Positions 40,234-53,131 of a stretch of 64,000 nucleotides of DNA are shown here, one piece after another. The translations under genes and the position numbers were made by a program. The stretch spans positions 310,001-374,000 of the forward strand of contig JAPTJF010000006.1 of the NCBI GenBank assembly GCA_029339195.1, written 5' to 3'. Each line of letters begins with the position of its first letter. The stretch's first letter is position 1. Source of the stretch: Micractinium sp. NFX-FRZ. Taxonomy: Eukaryota; Chlorophyta; Trebouxiophyceae; Chlorellales; Chlorellaceae. Under the pieces are notes generated by a model. That model was not told the DNA's origin. It was given only the letters and a program-made list of their open reading frames with translations, and made no database searches.

Positions 40234-43200
40234 ATGGAGTTCCTGAATAAAGCGGCCTCCGCGCGCCCTGCAGTGCTGCCGCTCTTGGAAGAAGCGGCGC
40301 GCGTGCAGGTGCGCTTCTAGCACGAAGCATATCTTCCCAGTGCCTAACATGTGGCCGCCGCCTGAGCCTCTGCAGCCGCCGTCTCGCCCCCTGCAGGCCT
40401 GCGGTGCGTGCTGCCTGCGGCTGGCGGCAGTGCGCGAGGCAGCAGCCTACAGCAGCGGCGACCTGCCAGCCACTGCTGAGGGTGTGCTGCACTACATCAC
40501 GAATATTCAGGGAGCAGGTGGTGTGTCTGAAGCGGCAGCAGAAAATGGGGCGGCAGCAGACGAGGCGGCACCTGCGGCAACGTCGCAAGAGCCAGGTGAA
40601 GCTGCCGAGGCCAGCAGCAAGCGGCGCAAGCTCGACCCCACGTCAGCAGCGGCAATGCCTGCAGAGAACGGAGCAAGTGGCAGCACTGCAGCGTCTGGTT
40701 CCGCAGGTGTAGCCGCTCCAGAGCAGGGCACAGCAGTGTGCCCGCTGTGCTTGGGCCTGCTGCAGGCGGCGGCGCCAGCTGGCGGCAGCGCTGGGCCCCC
40801 GCTGCGCTGCACCCTGCACCTCGCCACCACAACCTCTACCCTCAACAGCCCTCAGCGGCATGCGGCTGCGATATTTGGCACAGAGAATGCGGTCGCAGAC
40901 CCATCAGCAGCAGTGGCGGCGGCAGTAGCAGCAGATGAGCAGGCAGGGCCTGGCAGCTATGCGCCGATTGTCACGCAGCACGTGGCCCCTGTGTCCAGCC
41001 TGGCAGCAGCAGCAGCAGCCATAGCAGCAGAGTACGAGTTCGACAGCTTTGCGCTCGAAGTCAGCCTGCCCGCCTCGCTGGCGGTGCGCCACCTGGCGCT
41101 GAGCTGGCGGCTGCGGCAGGGGGAGCCAGCGGTGGCAGCGGAGCGTGCCAAAGCGCTGGCTGCGGCAGTCGGTGAGGCCTCCCTGTTGATGCTGGCTGTC
41201 CTAACACCACTCCTCACCTTGGCTGCACTTTGCCCTTGTGCTTGCTTCACTGCTTTGGGAGGTCACCTGACCCTGACCCTGACCCTGCTGTGGCGCCGCT
41301 GCGCCTGCTGCACGTGCTGCCACCCTTGCCCACCCACCAGCTCGCTCCTTCATCCCCCTAGGGCAGACATCCTGCTACTCAGCACAATCCCTCCATACTC
41401 TGCATGGTTGTGCCTGCTGTCCCCTGCAGACGTGAAAGAGGCTGTAAAGATGTGTTATGGCGCCGCCCTAGTGGCAGCCCTGGGCAAGCCTCAGGACCCG
41501 GCAGCAGCGCTGCGCATCTCTCTAACATCCACCCACCCAGACGCTGCCGCTGAGTGCGGCTGGCTGGCGGCCAGCGCTGGCGGCGGCGGCGGCAAACAGC
41601 AGCGTGGGCGCGGGCGGTACGGGCGGCAGCAACCGCGGCAGGCGGCTGGGGCGGGCGGGCAGGTCGAGGTGCTAGCGCTGTCAGATGCTGTGGTGCAGCG
41701 CCTGACTGCCATGTCGCAGCCCGCTTTTGCAGCCGCCTGCCCGCCGTCTGCAGCGCAGCTGGCGGCGCCGGCGGCGCCGGCAGCGGTGCAGCTGCAGGCG
41801 CGGCGTGCGCCGCTACATGTGGGAGGGCGGTACCTCAAGCTGCGGCGGGGCATCCCCCAGTCCCCCTGGTTTATTGATGGGCAGCGGAAGGGGGAGGGGT
41901 CGGTGCAGGTGAGGCGGTGGGACGGGCGCACACACATGTACTTACTTATGTGTGTGTGCATGTGAATTCATGCATGCCAGCTGGATTAGGGAGCGCCGGG
42001 ATGGGAGGCAGGTGAGGGGGGTAGGGGACGGCCTGCGCGTTGAGAGGGGACTGGAACCCGCCTGCCCTGCGCCTGCACCTGCCACAAATCTGCTTGCCCT
42101 CTGTCACTTGCCTGCCTGCCTGCCTGCCTGCCTGCACACCCGCCCGCCCAATGCCCACCTGTCTTTGCCCACCTACCTGCCCCTGCCTACCCGCAGGAGG
42201 CAATTGAGCGGGCGGTGCTGCCAGCCTTCCAAGCTGACAGCTACACCCTCGTCTCAGCAGGCGAGTGGTGCTGTATGCTGCTCGCCTACGTCATGCCTGG
42301 CCATTGCTTTTCACATAGAGGGATGCCTGATCTTGTATCTTCCTGTCGGTGCCAGATCCATCCTGAAGTTACCTTTCAACCAAACCAGCCTTTCTCCAAC
42401 ACACCAGCACTTGCCAGCTGTGCCAAGGGCAGCCTCTGCACTGCCCGCTGCACGACGATGCTGCTTTGCTTCCCTGTGCCCACCGCGCAGCATTCACACC
42501 CCTTGCGCTGTGTCACGCTTTGCCTGTCATTCTGACTCCTGCACACTTTCCCCTGCAGGCCGTGAGGACATTGATGTGCGCATGCTGGGGGAGGGGCGCC
42601 CCTTCATCCTGGAAATCCAAAACGCACGGCGGGCCATGCCGCCCCCCGAGCGGCTGCGGGAGCTGGGGGCTGGAGTGCAGGAGGTGAGAGGTGAAAGAGG
42701 CTGGCGCTGCATCTTTGTGCTGGCCTGCTGGTAGGCAGATGTCCTGCACCCCTGCGTGGCACAGCACTGGCTGATGGAGTGCATGCCGCGCCTGGGGCCT
42801 GGCCGCTGAGCGCTGCCTGCCACGCCTGCCGACTTGCCAACCCCAGCAATGCCCTAAACAAGCCCCTCACTAGACCCCCTCTCTCCCAACTGCCCAGCTC
42901 AGCGCGTTTGTCCCCACTCTCCCACCTACCACACATTCCCCTAACCCTCTTGTTTCGTCCCGACGTCCCATTCTCGTCCGCAGGCCAGCTGCGGCGGCGT
43001 GGCGGCGCGCGGCCTGTTTGCGGCCTCTCCCGGCCAGCTGTCCCATCTGAAGGAGGGGGAGCAGGAGAAGGAGAAGTCGTACGTGGCGGTGTGCTGGCTG
43101 CCACGTCAGCTGAGCGATGCTGACGTGGCGCTACTGGAAAGCACGCGCGACTTGGAGGTGCAGCAGCAGACGCCCGTCCGGGTGGGTGGGTGGGCCTCTC

Positions 43201-44244
43201 TCTGCCTGGGTTGCATCTGCTTGCTGTGTGTTATGGATTGGATGGGTGGTGGGCCTCTCTGCCTGGGGTGTTATAATGCGGGCGGGTGGGTGGGCAAGCG
43301 AGTGCTGCAGGGTGTGAGGGTGTGAGCCTCTTTGGCTTGGGGGTCCGGCTGAGCAGCAGGGGTGGGCATGCGGTAGAGTGACCAGGCTAGCCGACAGCAG
43401 TCGCAGGGGGGTCCCCCCGCAAGTCGAGTGCCTCGTGCAGCCCTCCCCTTGCCCAACCCCGCCACCGGCCCCCACGCCCACCCTCCTCCGCCCTCGTGTC
43501 TGCACCCCGCCCCCAACGAGCCGCCACCCCCAATACCCACCATCCCCTGCCCTCAGGCTGCCCTCCTTCATGGCGCCCTTATAACCCGTATGCACCCAAT
43601 TGTTTAAACCCCCATGAACCCCTCATGCCCCCCATGTGCACCCTGACCGGTGCCCCCCGCAGGTGCTGCACCGGCGCGCCAACCTGGAGCGCCCCAAGGT
43701 GGTGCGTGAGATGCGGGTGCAGCGGCTGCCACACGTGCCGGCCACGTGCGGCGCCTACTTTGCGCTGCACCTGCGCACGCAGGCGGGGACGTACATCAAA
43801 GAGTTTGTGCACGGTGGGTTGCCGTCTTCTGTTCCCTTTTTCGCGTTTTGTTTCCTTTAAGTCAAGTATGGGGGCAGACGTACGTCATGGAGTTCGTGCA
43901 TGGAGTTCGTGCATCGTGGGTTGCTTTGGCCTGCTTTCCTCTGAGACTGGTGTAGTAAGGCGGCCTCCACTGCGTACCTGGGAGTCTGCACGCGGTGGGT
44001 GTGGGTGATTGTCTCGCCTTGCACCTGTTTGGAGTATTGCGGGTTTCCTGCATGCTGATGCCCTGGCTTGCCTTCCCCCCTTGTGCGAGCAGGTGACCTG
44101 GGCCGCAGCCACCCCAGCCTGGGCGACGTGCTGGGCTGCCGGGCCCAGATTGTGTCGCTGGATGTTGGGGAGGTGCACATGCCGTTTGGGGCGCAGCACG
44201 CACAGCGGGCACCACAGCCAGAGCGGCGAAGCAGTAGGCAGTGA
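40234..44244 (+). CDS. PUS10: tRNA pseudouridine synthase Pus10
   Basis: Eight exons: 40234-40308, 40397-41171, 41430-41908, 42197-42260, 42559-42683, 42984-43181, 43663-43813 and 44093-44244, about 672 residues. Pus10 makes pseudouridine at tRNA positions 54 and 55 in archaea and some eukaryotes. The N-terminal module has the paired zinc-binding Cys (CGACC and CPLC, separated by a low-complexity insert rich in Ala and Gln) and the YEFDSFALEVSLP strand. The catalytic domain has HVGGRYLKLRRGIPQSPW, the active-site region GREDIDVRMLGEGRPF with the catalytic Asp, and the C-terminal AGTYIKEFVHGDLGRSHPS. The exon ending at 42260 has a GC donor (gcgagt); only this joins SAG to REDIDV in frame. CCAAT and TATA-like sequences lie upstream at 39862-39927. 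Confidence 0.95.
43870..43925 (+). repeat. Exon echo: copy of the end of PUS10 exon 7, partly doubled
   Basis: acgtacgtcatggagttcgt, then a second ggagttcgtgcat and gtgggttgc, repeats 43789-43820 (acgtacatcaaagagtttgt, then gcacggtgggttgc), donor included. Confidence 0.85.
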
Positions 44245-44842
44245 AGTGGCGGCATGGCATCGGTCGCCCGGCCGCAGGAGCGGCAGGCGCAAGCGCACCA
44301 TGCAAAGAGCGTGCGGCAGTACGCGGCACAATCGTGTGGAGCAGCGCAGCGGGGCAGTCCCCGTGGGAAGGAGGGCTGCCTGTAGGCTTGTCCCGTATGC
44401 TTTAGCTGACACCCTGCCATGGATCGCCTCCAAATGAGCAGGCGTGCAGCAGCTGCTTTGCCCTTTAAAGCCGCTGTCGCATTTGGTCATAGGCGCAAAC
44501 AAAACTGAGTCAAGATCCGTACCGAGATCAGGCATGTTACAGAAAAGGGCAGTACATGTTGAGGTAGCGGTGGCAGGCAGCAGCGGCAGGCGCGCTGGGG
44601 CAGGGCCGGCAGGAGGGTCGGCCGGGCGCAGGGGCTGAGAACAGCCGTTGATGCGCCGGCGTCATGGGGCCTGCCCTGCCCAGTGCTGCCGCTGCTGCCG
44701 TCACCTTGCGTGGTGTGAGAGGCTTGCTTGAATGTAGGGCAGTCAAATAAAGAGATTGCGGCCTGTGAGGCCTGCTAGGGCTAAGCAGCCAGTCAGTCCG
44801 CCAGCGGCGCCCAACAGCTGAGCAGGCGGGGCAAGCAGCTGG
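44245..44842. other. Convergent 3' region of PUS10 and the PRXL2-like gene; minus-strand TGTAA at 44537-44541
   Basis: Contains both 3' UTRs. TTACA at 44537-44541 reads TGTAA on the minus strand, about 300 bases after the stop of the PRXL2-like gene, and is a possible polyadenylation signal. No gene seen. Confidence 0.4.
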
Positions 44843-47085
44843 CTAGAGGCCCCGCGTGGCCTCTGCCTGCAGCAGCCCAAAGTCGACGTGCGCTGACGTG
44901 GCGGCATCGTAGTGTGCAAACAAAAGCTCCCTGCCCTGGAACACCACGGCCCCGCCCTGCAGCGGTGTGAAGGGCATGGGAGGGGGGATGAGGGATTGCA
45001 GGGCGAGGGTATGTGGCGGGCACACAGCAGCTGGTTGCATTGGCACAGCGCAGCGTTACCCTGCCGTCAAGGGCGAGGCACGCTGCAGGTGGGAGGGGCA
45101 GCTGGTCTGCCAAAGCGGGCAGGCAGCCACGGTCACACACATGCTGGCCCCCCGGACCAACCGCAGCACGCCACTCTACCAACCTCGCCATTCCATCGCC
45201 CCTGTCCCATCCTGCCCCTGTTGTGCCACGTGCTGGAAGGCCTGGCCCGCGATTCCTCAGCTAGTGGCATCGACTTGATTTGACACCATTCAACGTCAAA
45301 AGGGGGCTGCAGCAGCGCACCTGCTGGAAGGCCTGGTCCTGCCTGGGCGGTATCCACAGCTCCTGCTTGGTCCAGCGGGCCAGCACCGCCCGCAAGTCGC
45401 CCATGTTGCCGCCCTTGATGCGCTCCCACATGGCAAGGGGGGTCTGAAGGGACGGCAGGATGCAGTAGTAGGGTATGAATGCACAAGTAGTAGAATGCAC
45501 AAGTAGTAGAATGCACAAGTAGTAGAATGCACAAGTAGTAGAATGCACAAGTAGTAAGGTGAGAGCAGGTGAGATTACAGCAAAGTACAGTAGCATTGCA
45601 GCAGGGGAGTGCAAAATGAGTAAAGCAGGTGCATCAGCAGGGCAACGCTGCCCACATGCCAGTGCATCGCGCCGCAAAATGGGACCGCAAGGGCTGCTTG
45701 CCTGCGGCGAGAAGAAGGTCTCTGCCACACCCTTCTTGAATCCAAGGGCCGTGTAGGCAGCATTCTCGGGGTCGCACAGCAGCAGGTCAGCGGGCCAGCC
45801 TGCGGGAGGGAAGGTGTGGGGCCGGATGGGGTGGTGTGTGTCGGCAGCATTGAAGAGCGGGAGGAGGTAAGAGGCTAGGGGCGGTGGACAGGCAGGGGTG
45901 TGGGCCTGCATGGGATGTGTGCTTGCAGGGCAAACATCAGCAGGGCTGCGCTGGCCTGGCCACGTGGCCATGGTACGGCTGCTTCTGTGATGGATCCACC
46001 CACCTGCCCACCCACCTATGCGCTGCCCGGGGCGCAGCCGGCTTTTGCACCCGCCCACCCATACACCCAACCACGCACCCGTGCGCTCGGAGAACAGGCG
46101 GCCGCGCTCGGCCGTCCCGATGCTCACAAAATACATCTTCACGCCCTTCTCCCTGAGAGCCGGCAGCACATCGCGGTTTAGTTGCACTGCCAGCTCCCTG
46201 CGTGCGTGCGGGCGGGCAGGCATTCACGATGCGGAATTAGGATGAGGGCGGCACCAGAACCACATGCTGCCACACCCTGGTGCACCCCATGCAGGAACGC
46301 ATGCACAGGGGCGGGCAGCCGACTCGGGGTGGACGTGCAGGCATGCGGGCGTGGAGCTGTATATCGTGGTGCCACAAGGGTCGGCGCTCACCAGCAGAAG
46401 GGTCACCCCATGCTGCGCCCAAAGACGAGCAGCGCGCGGTCCTGCTCCCCCCACAGGCTGGTCACGCTCACGCGCTCCCCGCTGCTGGCAACGTACAGCT
46501 GGCACCCCTGCAAGCAAGCAACCAAACCAATAACCAATCAGATGCGAGACATATTTCTCTTATAGCCTTTAGACTGCCCATCTCTCAGACAGTCAAGAGC
46601 ACAAGGAGCCAGCAGGACTTGTGGGGGCTCAAATTCAGGAAGAGCATACCTGCAGGGCGCCATAGGCGTCGCCCAACTGCACTGCTCCGCTGCTGGCGCT
46701 GCCACCGGGCACCGCCCCAGCCGCCAGCGTGTGTCGCTGCATGTAGAGGCCCGGGCAGGCAGGCGCGGCAGGCAGGGGGTGAGTGCAGGGGCGCGGGCGG
46801 CTTGACGACTCGCAGATAAAATGGTACAACACGGCATGTTGGTCAAAGGCGGCGAGCAAGCAGGCGTACCTGCTGAAGAGCGCGGCCGGTGCGCAGGCGG
46901 GCGGGAGCGGGACCCGCGGCGGCAGCCACCAGAAGCCGCTGAGCCACAGCTCCGGACCTGCTGTTCACGTTTGTAAGGCGCCCCGCTCGTGCTGGCGTGA
47001 GCCGAGCCTCATAACTACCTGCCCCGCGGGGTTGGCCGAGCGCGCAGCCGATTGGCGGCGCGCCCCTGACTGCGGCCGCTGCCAT
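44843..47085 (-). CDS. PRXL2 / AhpC-TSA_2-type thioredoxin-fold protein lacking the CxxC motif
   Basis: Seven exons on the minus strand: 47085-46870, 46736-46650, 46507-46407, 46197-46079, 45799-45702, 45443-45321 and 44956-44843, about 285 residues. An Ala/Arg-rich N-terminus of about 70 residues resembles a plastid transit peptide. The rest follows the plant-type family: LVFGRSMG, ELAVQLNRDVLPALREKGVK, YFVSIGT, DLLLCDPENAAYTALGFKKG, ETFFSP, a long helical stretch and the C-terminal GGAVVFQGRELLFAHYD. Relatives usually have a CPxCxE-like redox motif after the first strand; here the exon join gives FGRSMGELA with those residues absent. Either a micro-exon of about 15 bases was missed or the protein is not redox-active. 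The intron after 45702 has a GC donor (gcaagc). Intron 5 (45444-45701) holds a 16-base repeat. Confidence 0.8.
45226..45256 (-). repeat. Exon echo: copy of the end of PRXL2-like exon 6
   Basis: gccacgtgctggaaggcctg followed by gcccgcg repeats 45315-45345 (cgcacctgctggaaggcctg then gtcctgc), donor region included. Confidence 0.75.
45477..45556. repeat. Five perfect copies of a 16-base tandem repeat
   Basis: The unit gaatgcacaagtagta occurs five times without interruption, 80 bases in all, inside an intron of the PRXL2-like gene. There are no spacers, so it is a minisatellite, not a CRISPR array. Confidence 0.97.
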
Positions 47086-47234
47086 ACCACTGTGGAATCA
47101 CAAAAAACGACTGTGATTTTGTCTCCGCGCCTCTACGGTGGCCCAGGAAGGGGCTCCATCACCTGCTCTGCCCGCTGCCGGCTGCCCACCCACCCATGCG
47201 ATGATGCGACCTCACCGTTGACATGCACAGTTGT

Positions 47235-47239
47235 TTACA
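47235..47239 (-). terminator. TGTAA polyadenylation-signal candidate for the GCP6-like gene
   Basis: TTACA on the plus strand, TGTAA on the minus strand, about 90 bases after the stop of the gene ending at 47329, in an AT-rich patch. Confidence 0.5.
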
Positions 47240-47328
47240 TTTTCCCTGATCCAGGAACTCGGCAGGTCAGTCCTATGATACATGTCTGTTGATATACCTA
47301 CCTCTGACCTAAGTCAGGTCAGGGCACC

Positions 47329-50300
47329 TCACGCCCCTGTCTTCCTGCCGCCGCCTCCCGCCCCCCACGCCCGCCGTTCAGGCGCCGCCGCCCCAGCAGC
47401 TGCCGCCTGCCGCCCCGGCGACGCAGACACTGCTGCTGGCGACCACTGCCTGTCAGGCGGAGACCCTCCTGCCGCCGCCCATTGCGGCCCGGGCTTGGCC
47501 CCTGCCGCCGCTGCCTTGCGCCGCGCATGGGCGGCACGCCGTGCTGCCTGCCGGTCTGCCTGCCGCTGGTAGAAGAAATTGAAGTCTAGCGTGAGCTCTG
47601 CCAGCGCGCTCTTGCTGCTGGAGTCCTTGAGCAGGCCCTGCAGCTGCTGCACCCGCCCCTCAAAGTCTGACATGGCAGCCGCCAGCGGGCGCCAGGTGTC
47701 GCCCAGACGCAGCGCCTGCCATGATGGGAGCCAACAGGCAGGCCGGGAGCGGGGTGGGGGGAAGGGGAGGTGTTCAGGTGCGGGTGGGAAGGAGTGAAGG
47801 AGGCTGAGAAGGACGGAAGGAGGAGGGCAGGTCGCAGGATGGATGCTGCCTTGCTGGCCAGGCCGGCACATCACTCCTGCCTGCTGCTCTCCTTTCTTTA
47901 AGGCAAAAGCCCCTCGCATCATCACCCCGTGCCCCTCATCCTGTACCGCCCGTCCCCCTGCGTCCCACCCATGCGAAAGAGCCACCAGCCCAGCCCCCCA
48001 CCTGCGTCCACGTCTCCTCCGCCCGCGCCCCCGCCCCGGAGCGCACGGTGCCCCGCAGGCGGAAGGCAAAGTCAACGAGGCACTGCAGGGCGCCCGCCAC
48101 CGCCGACTGCACCTCGGGGCTGCCCCCAAACGTGAGGCAATCCTCTGCAGGGCGGGGGGGAGGGAAGGGAGGAAGGGCGTATGTGGTGGGGTGCCACGAA
48201 GGCAGGGAGCAAGAGGGTGTTGCAGGGGGCAGTGGCCAGCAAGGGGAGCGAGATGCAGAGGGCGGGGGCCGCATGTGCAAGGGGAGTGAGGTGCAGAGGG
48301 CGGGGCTTGCAGCACGGGCAGCTTGAACGCAGGAGCCAACATCCGCTTGCCTTCCCCTGCACCCAGCCGGCAACAGCAGCAGTTTGCCGCCCGCCCAACC
48401 CACCGGAGGCCTGGCGCACATAGCGGCGGTGGAGGTCAAGCAGCTCTTGCAGGTCGGTGATGCCCTGCAGTGCGAGGGGAGGGGAGAAGCAATGAAGATT
48501 ATAACACAAGATATTGGATTGGAGGGAGGGTGTCCTTCAGTTCGCGGAGGTCGGCAATGAATTCGGATGAAATTTGCACAGGGCATTGAGCAGCAGGTGA
48601 AAAGGAGGAGGAGGAGAAGGAGGCAACGGGGCAGCAGGTGGGCAGGGGAGGGGGTGCAGACGGGCAGGTGGCAAGCCAGGCCACGAGTTCCAACAGAGGC
48701 AAGCTCGGCCAGGGGGTGTAGTGAGCAGGAGGCAGGCATGGAAGCCCCCACGCATGCTGCCACAGGATCGAGTGCACAGTGCTCAAGGCCTGTTAAGCAC
48801 ACGAGCACCGGCTGCCCACCTGTTGGGATTGCTGGAAGTGCCGGGCCCAGGCGGCAGCATCCAGATCATCTTCTCCGCCGCCGCCGCCGCCACCCGCAGC
48901 CCTGCCCGCCTCTGCTGCCGCTTGCGCTAGCAGCACAGAGGTCAGGCTGGTGGCACGGGACAGCAGGCCGCAGCCTGCTGTGGCTGCTGCTGTGGGGCTG
49001 GTGGCTGCAGAAGGGGCGGCAGCAGGGGCGGCCCTGCTGGGTGCTGCCGGCGCTGCTGGCACAGGCACCGCAGCCACAGCGGCCTCAACTGCCGCTGCCG
49101 TGGCCGCTGCCGCGCTGCTGCCGGCGCCGGGCGCTGGCGGCTTGCCTGCCGCGAAGCGTGACAGCTGGCGGGGAGGCAGGGGGGCACCTCCCCGGGGTGA
49201 CGTTGCTGCTGAGTTGGCAGCTGAGCTGGCGGCGCTAGCAGCTGACAGCAGGCTGGTGAAGCGCGCCAGCTGTCCACTACTGCCCCTGCCCGCCGCTGCT
49301 GCCGCTGCTGAGGGGCTGCCAGGCTGGCTGGTGCTGAGCGCCCTGGACATGTGTTGTGCCAGCTTGTGGGCTGCCTTGCCTGCGGGCCCCAGGCTGTTCA
49401 TGCGGCTCAGCATGCCCGTCATGGCGGCTGCAGGGGCGGGCGGTGCAGCAGCAAGGGGTAGCGGGAAGTAGTGCTCAGATTGAGGTGCCTGGGTGCCGTG
49501 CTGTGGCGCACTCAAAGCAGGCAGGAGCAGAAGACCACATGTTGCCCGGGCTGTCGAGTACGAGCAAGACCGATAGCACGCCACGGCTGCTCTCAAGACC
49601 GTGCATGCCATGGATGCTGCTCAGGGGTAATTGTATGCGCATCAAGCAGGGCAGCACGGGGAGAGGTTACCCTCTACCCTCCATAACACCACTTGAAACA
49701 CCATGAGCCAGCTAGCCTTACCCATGGGCTCCCTGCTGACCAGGGTGGCAGCCACTTCCTCTGACGACACCATCAGCTTGGCCAGCAGGTGCACCCAGGC
49801 ATCGCCTGCAGCGGGGGCGACCACAAAACATCCTTCAATTATCACAGCAACACGACTCTCACTGCCGCTGTTTGCAAGGGATGGGGTGGGTAAAAGGAGA
49901 GGCCCATCATGTGCACCCAGGCGTTGCATGTAAAGGATGCACTCAGCACACAAGCAGCCTGCAAGCCCGCCCAACCGCCCGCTCAGCGATGCATCCCGCG
50001 GCCCCGCCCCCGCCCCCCCACCAGCGGTGCGTGAGTGCAGGAAGGCCTGCAGGGAGGCCACGAACTGGGCGGCGCCGTGGCGGAAGGCGCGCAGGCGCTG
50101 GATGCGGCGGTGTGCGGCGTCGGCATCCTCCTCGCTGCAGGGAAGCGAGCACATGATATGAGTTGCATGTGTGGGTTGGGTTGGATGTACAACAAGGAAC
50201 AATGTGCTGCGTCACTGAATCACGCAGTGTGCGGCATCCACGTCCTCCTCGCTGCAGGAGCAGAGAGAAGTCATTGTTTGTATGTGCGACCAGGCACAGA

Positions 50301-53093
50301 CGCTGCATGCGGCGGTGTGCAGCGTCCGGCAACGCAACGCACTTCAAACGAGGGGCAGCTGGCGAGGCGCACATCAGGGATCCGGACTACTTCCGTGCAA
50401 CATCTCACTGTGCAGCACACCTGAGCAGGAGGTCTGCCGTGGACTTGGGCTGGGCCGCCAGCGGGGCGTGCAGCGCGCGCAGCAGCTGCTCCGCCCGCCG
50501 CAGCCGCGCCATCATGCTGAACACGGCGGCGTAGCCTTGCAGCGTGTCCTGCTGGCATGGAGTCGGGCAGGAGCGGCATACAATAAGCAAGAGGGCAGCC
50601 ACGCTGAACACAGCAGCAGCCCTGGAGCGTGCGCCGCTGGCTTGGAACAGGGCACGAGGCGGTAATGTTCAGGCATGCTGGGCACAGCAGGCATAGCCTG
50701 GGAGCAGGCATAGCCTGGGAGCTTGTGCTACAAGTTGATTGCTTGCCAGGAAAACTGGGCGCAAAATGCTGCTGCTGTGCGGAGCGCACCCCTCACACGC
50801 CCTTCCCACGGGCAAGCACGCCTGCATCCATCGTTCTGCTGCAACCAACATGACACATACTGGCTGAGCACCGCCCTCCCGCTCCGCTGCACACACCATG
50901 CCGAGGCGCCAGCCCGCTTGGTAGTCGAAGCACACTGCCCCTGTTCTCTTTAATACTCGTCACTCGCCACCTGACTGCACCCCCCCTGCCCTGCCCCCCG
51001 CCTCCCCGCTTGCCTCTGTGAGCACGGCGCTGAGGGGCCAGCCTACTTGATAGTCGAGGCACACGCAGTCCAGCGCATCCAGCTGGGTGGGTGCCAGCGT
51101 GACTGCAGCGGGCGTTGCAGGGCGGACACACAATGCAATGTGAAGCTGTGCAGAAATAGTACACAGTAGTGGCATACGTGATGGACGGCCCAAGGCATCC
51201 AGCTGGGCAGGCGCCAGCCGGTTGGAAACGCAACACAGTGAGGCGCTGTGCATGCAGAAATGGAATAAAGGAATAGAATACGTGATGGGCAGCCCAAGCA
51301 TCCAGTTGAACAATGCGTCACCTGTGCTGGCGGAGTTCCAAAAGGACTTGGCCCGGCGCTGCGGGGTGGCGGTGCTGAAGGCGCCCACCTGCGACAGGGG
51401 CAGGGCGGGGCAGGGGTGAGGGGGCACGGTGACCAAACATGTGGTGTTGAGGCCAGCTCATGTTCGTGCAAAGCATTCGGATGGCGGGAGGATCAGGGGT
51501 TCGAGGCACTGGTGGGAAGAACAAGCCGTGCCGGGTGAAGGCTTGCACCCCATGCAGCCGCCCCCTGCCTTGCCTGTGCCGAGATGGCCGAAGTTGAGCT
51601 GGGCAGCAGGCGGATGCGCAGGTGTGCGGCGTAAGGGTCGCTCTCGGCAGACGTGCCCTGCAGGCAATGAGTGATACGGGGGCTCAAGTTGAGTGAAGTT
51701 GAGCTGGGCGGCAGACGGGTGCGCACGTGCGCTGCAAGTTGCAGGCCAGCTCCCTGCCCACCCCGGCAGCCACATCTGCAGCTGCGGCCCACCCTGAGGG
51801 ATGCCTCCCCGCAGGTGCCCCCCTGTGCCAGCTCACCAGCCACCCAAGCAGCTAGCTGCCTGCCCACCCAGCAGCCACACCTGCACCTACACCTGCACCT
51901 ACACCTGCACCTACAGCAGCTACATCAGCTACATCAGCTACACATGCAGCAGCTACATCAGCTACAGGTACAGATCACCCTGAGGGACTCTGCCAGCGCC
52001 GCCTCCAGCTGGTGCCCCGCCAGCGGAGCCAGGGCGTCGGCATGCGCCCCCAGCCGGCCAACCAGTGCATCCGCCCAGTCGCCGGCACCCATGAAGAAGA
52101 ACCTGCGGGGTGGCAATGGGGGGGGCGGCAAGACGCGTGAAGTTAAGTCGATGAGGCAGGGGAGGGAGGGAGGGAGGCCAGGCACAGTCACAGGGGTCTC
52201 CAGGAGCCGTGAAGAAGCAAGCGGCATGAGGGTGTGGAGTGGAGAGGGCAGGAAGGTAAGGGAGGTGGCAGGTGCAGGCCACGGGGCGCATTCGCCCGGG
52301 TCGCCAGCATGTGGTGAACAGGGACCTGCAAAAGTGTATAGGGATATGCCATGGGCAGGACAGAGGCTGCCAAAACATGCATCGCCTCAAGCACCAAGCA
52401 GGCAGGGAGGTGTGCTACAATCGAGAGTCCACCTGCACCTACGCCAGCCCCCAACCCCCCAGGTCAAAGCCCCTCTGGCTGCTGTTCTCACCTGCGCAGC
52501 GCCTCCAAGTGACCCAGCACCTTGAGCTCATCCAGGAACAGCCTGCACAGCAGGCACAGCGGGCGCCACGTCAGCAACATGCCACGTCAGCCGCGACGTG
52601 CCAGGTCAGCACGTGCCACTGGGGCAGCACCCCCGGCGGAACACGGATGGAACAACTCGGCACTGTGCAAACGGCGTCAGGAGGAGCAGGCGGAATTGCG
52701 CCCTTGTGCTCTCGACTCCCACAACCACACCGCTGCCCCGTACCTCACGCATGCCCGGCTGACCGCCCGGTACTGGGACAGCACGCTCTGCGTCACGCAG
52801 CACTCCAGCACTGCCGACAGCGGTGCCGCCGCGCTCTCCACCCCTTCCTCATCCTCCTCCTCCTCTGCTGACAGCTCCCAGCTGCCGCTGGCGGGTCCTG
52901 CAGGCAGGCTCAGCGCCAGGTGCTGCTGCCGCTGCTGCTCCACAACTGGCTGCGCACCCCTGGAGCTGGCAAGGGGCGGCGCCAGCACAGGCAGCCCCAG
53001 CGGCCCCGGCAGCCCTGGCAGCAGTGGTTGCCGTGCGGTGGTGCTGCCGCTGGCGGATGGCATGTCTCGTGCCGATGCCGGACCCGCATAGTC

Positions 53094-53131
<38 letters not shown>

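Noticed and set aside
42088..42135. TGCC tandem runs, here and at several other introns, as regulatory elements
   Set aside because: Simple tetranucleotide repeats near acceptors are everywhere in this GC-rich intron sequence and show no positional pattern.
45477..45556. Possible CRISPR array
   Set aside because: The 16-base units touch each other with no spacers, and the context is a eukaryotic intron.
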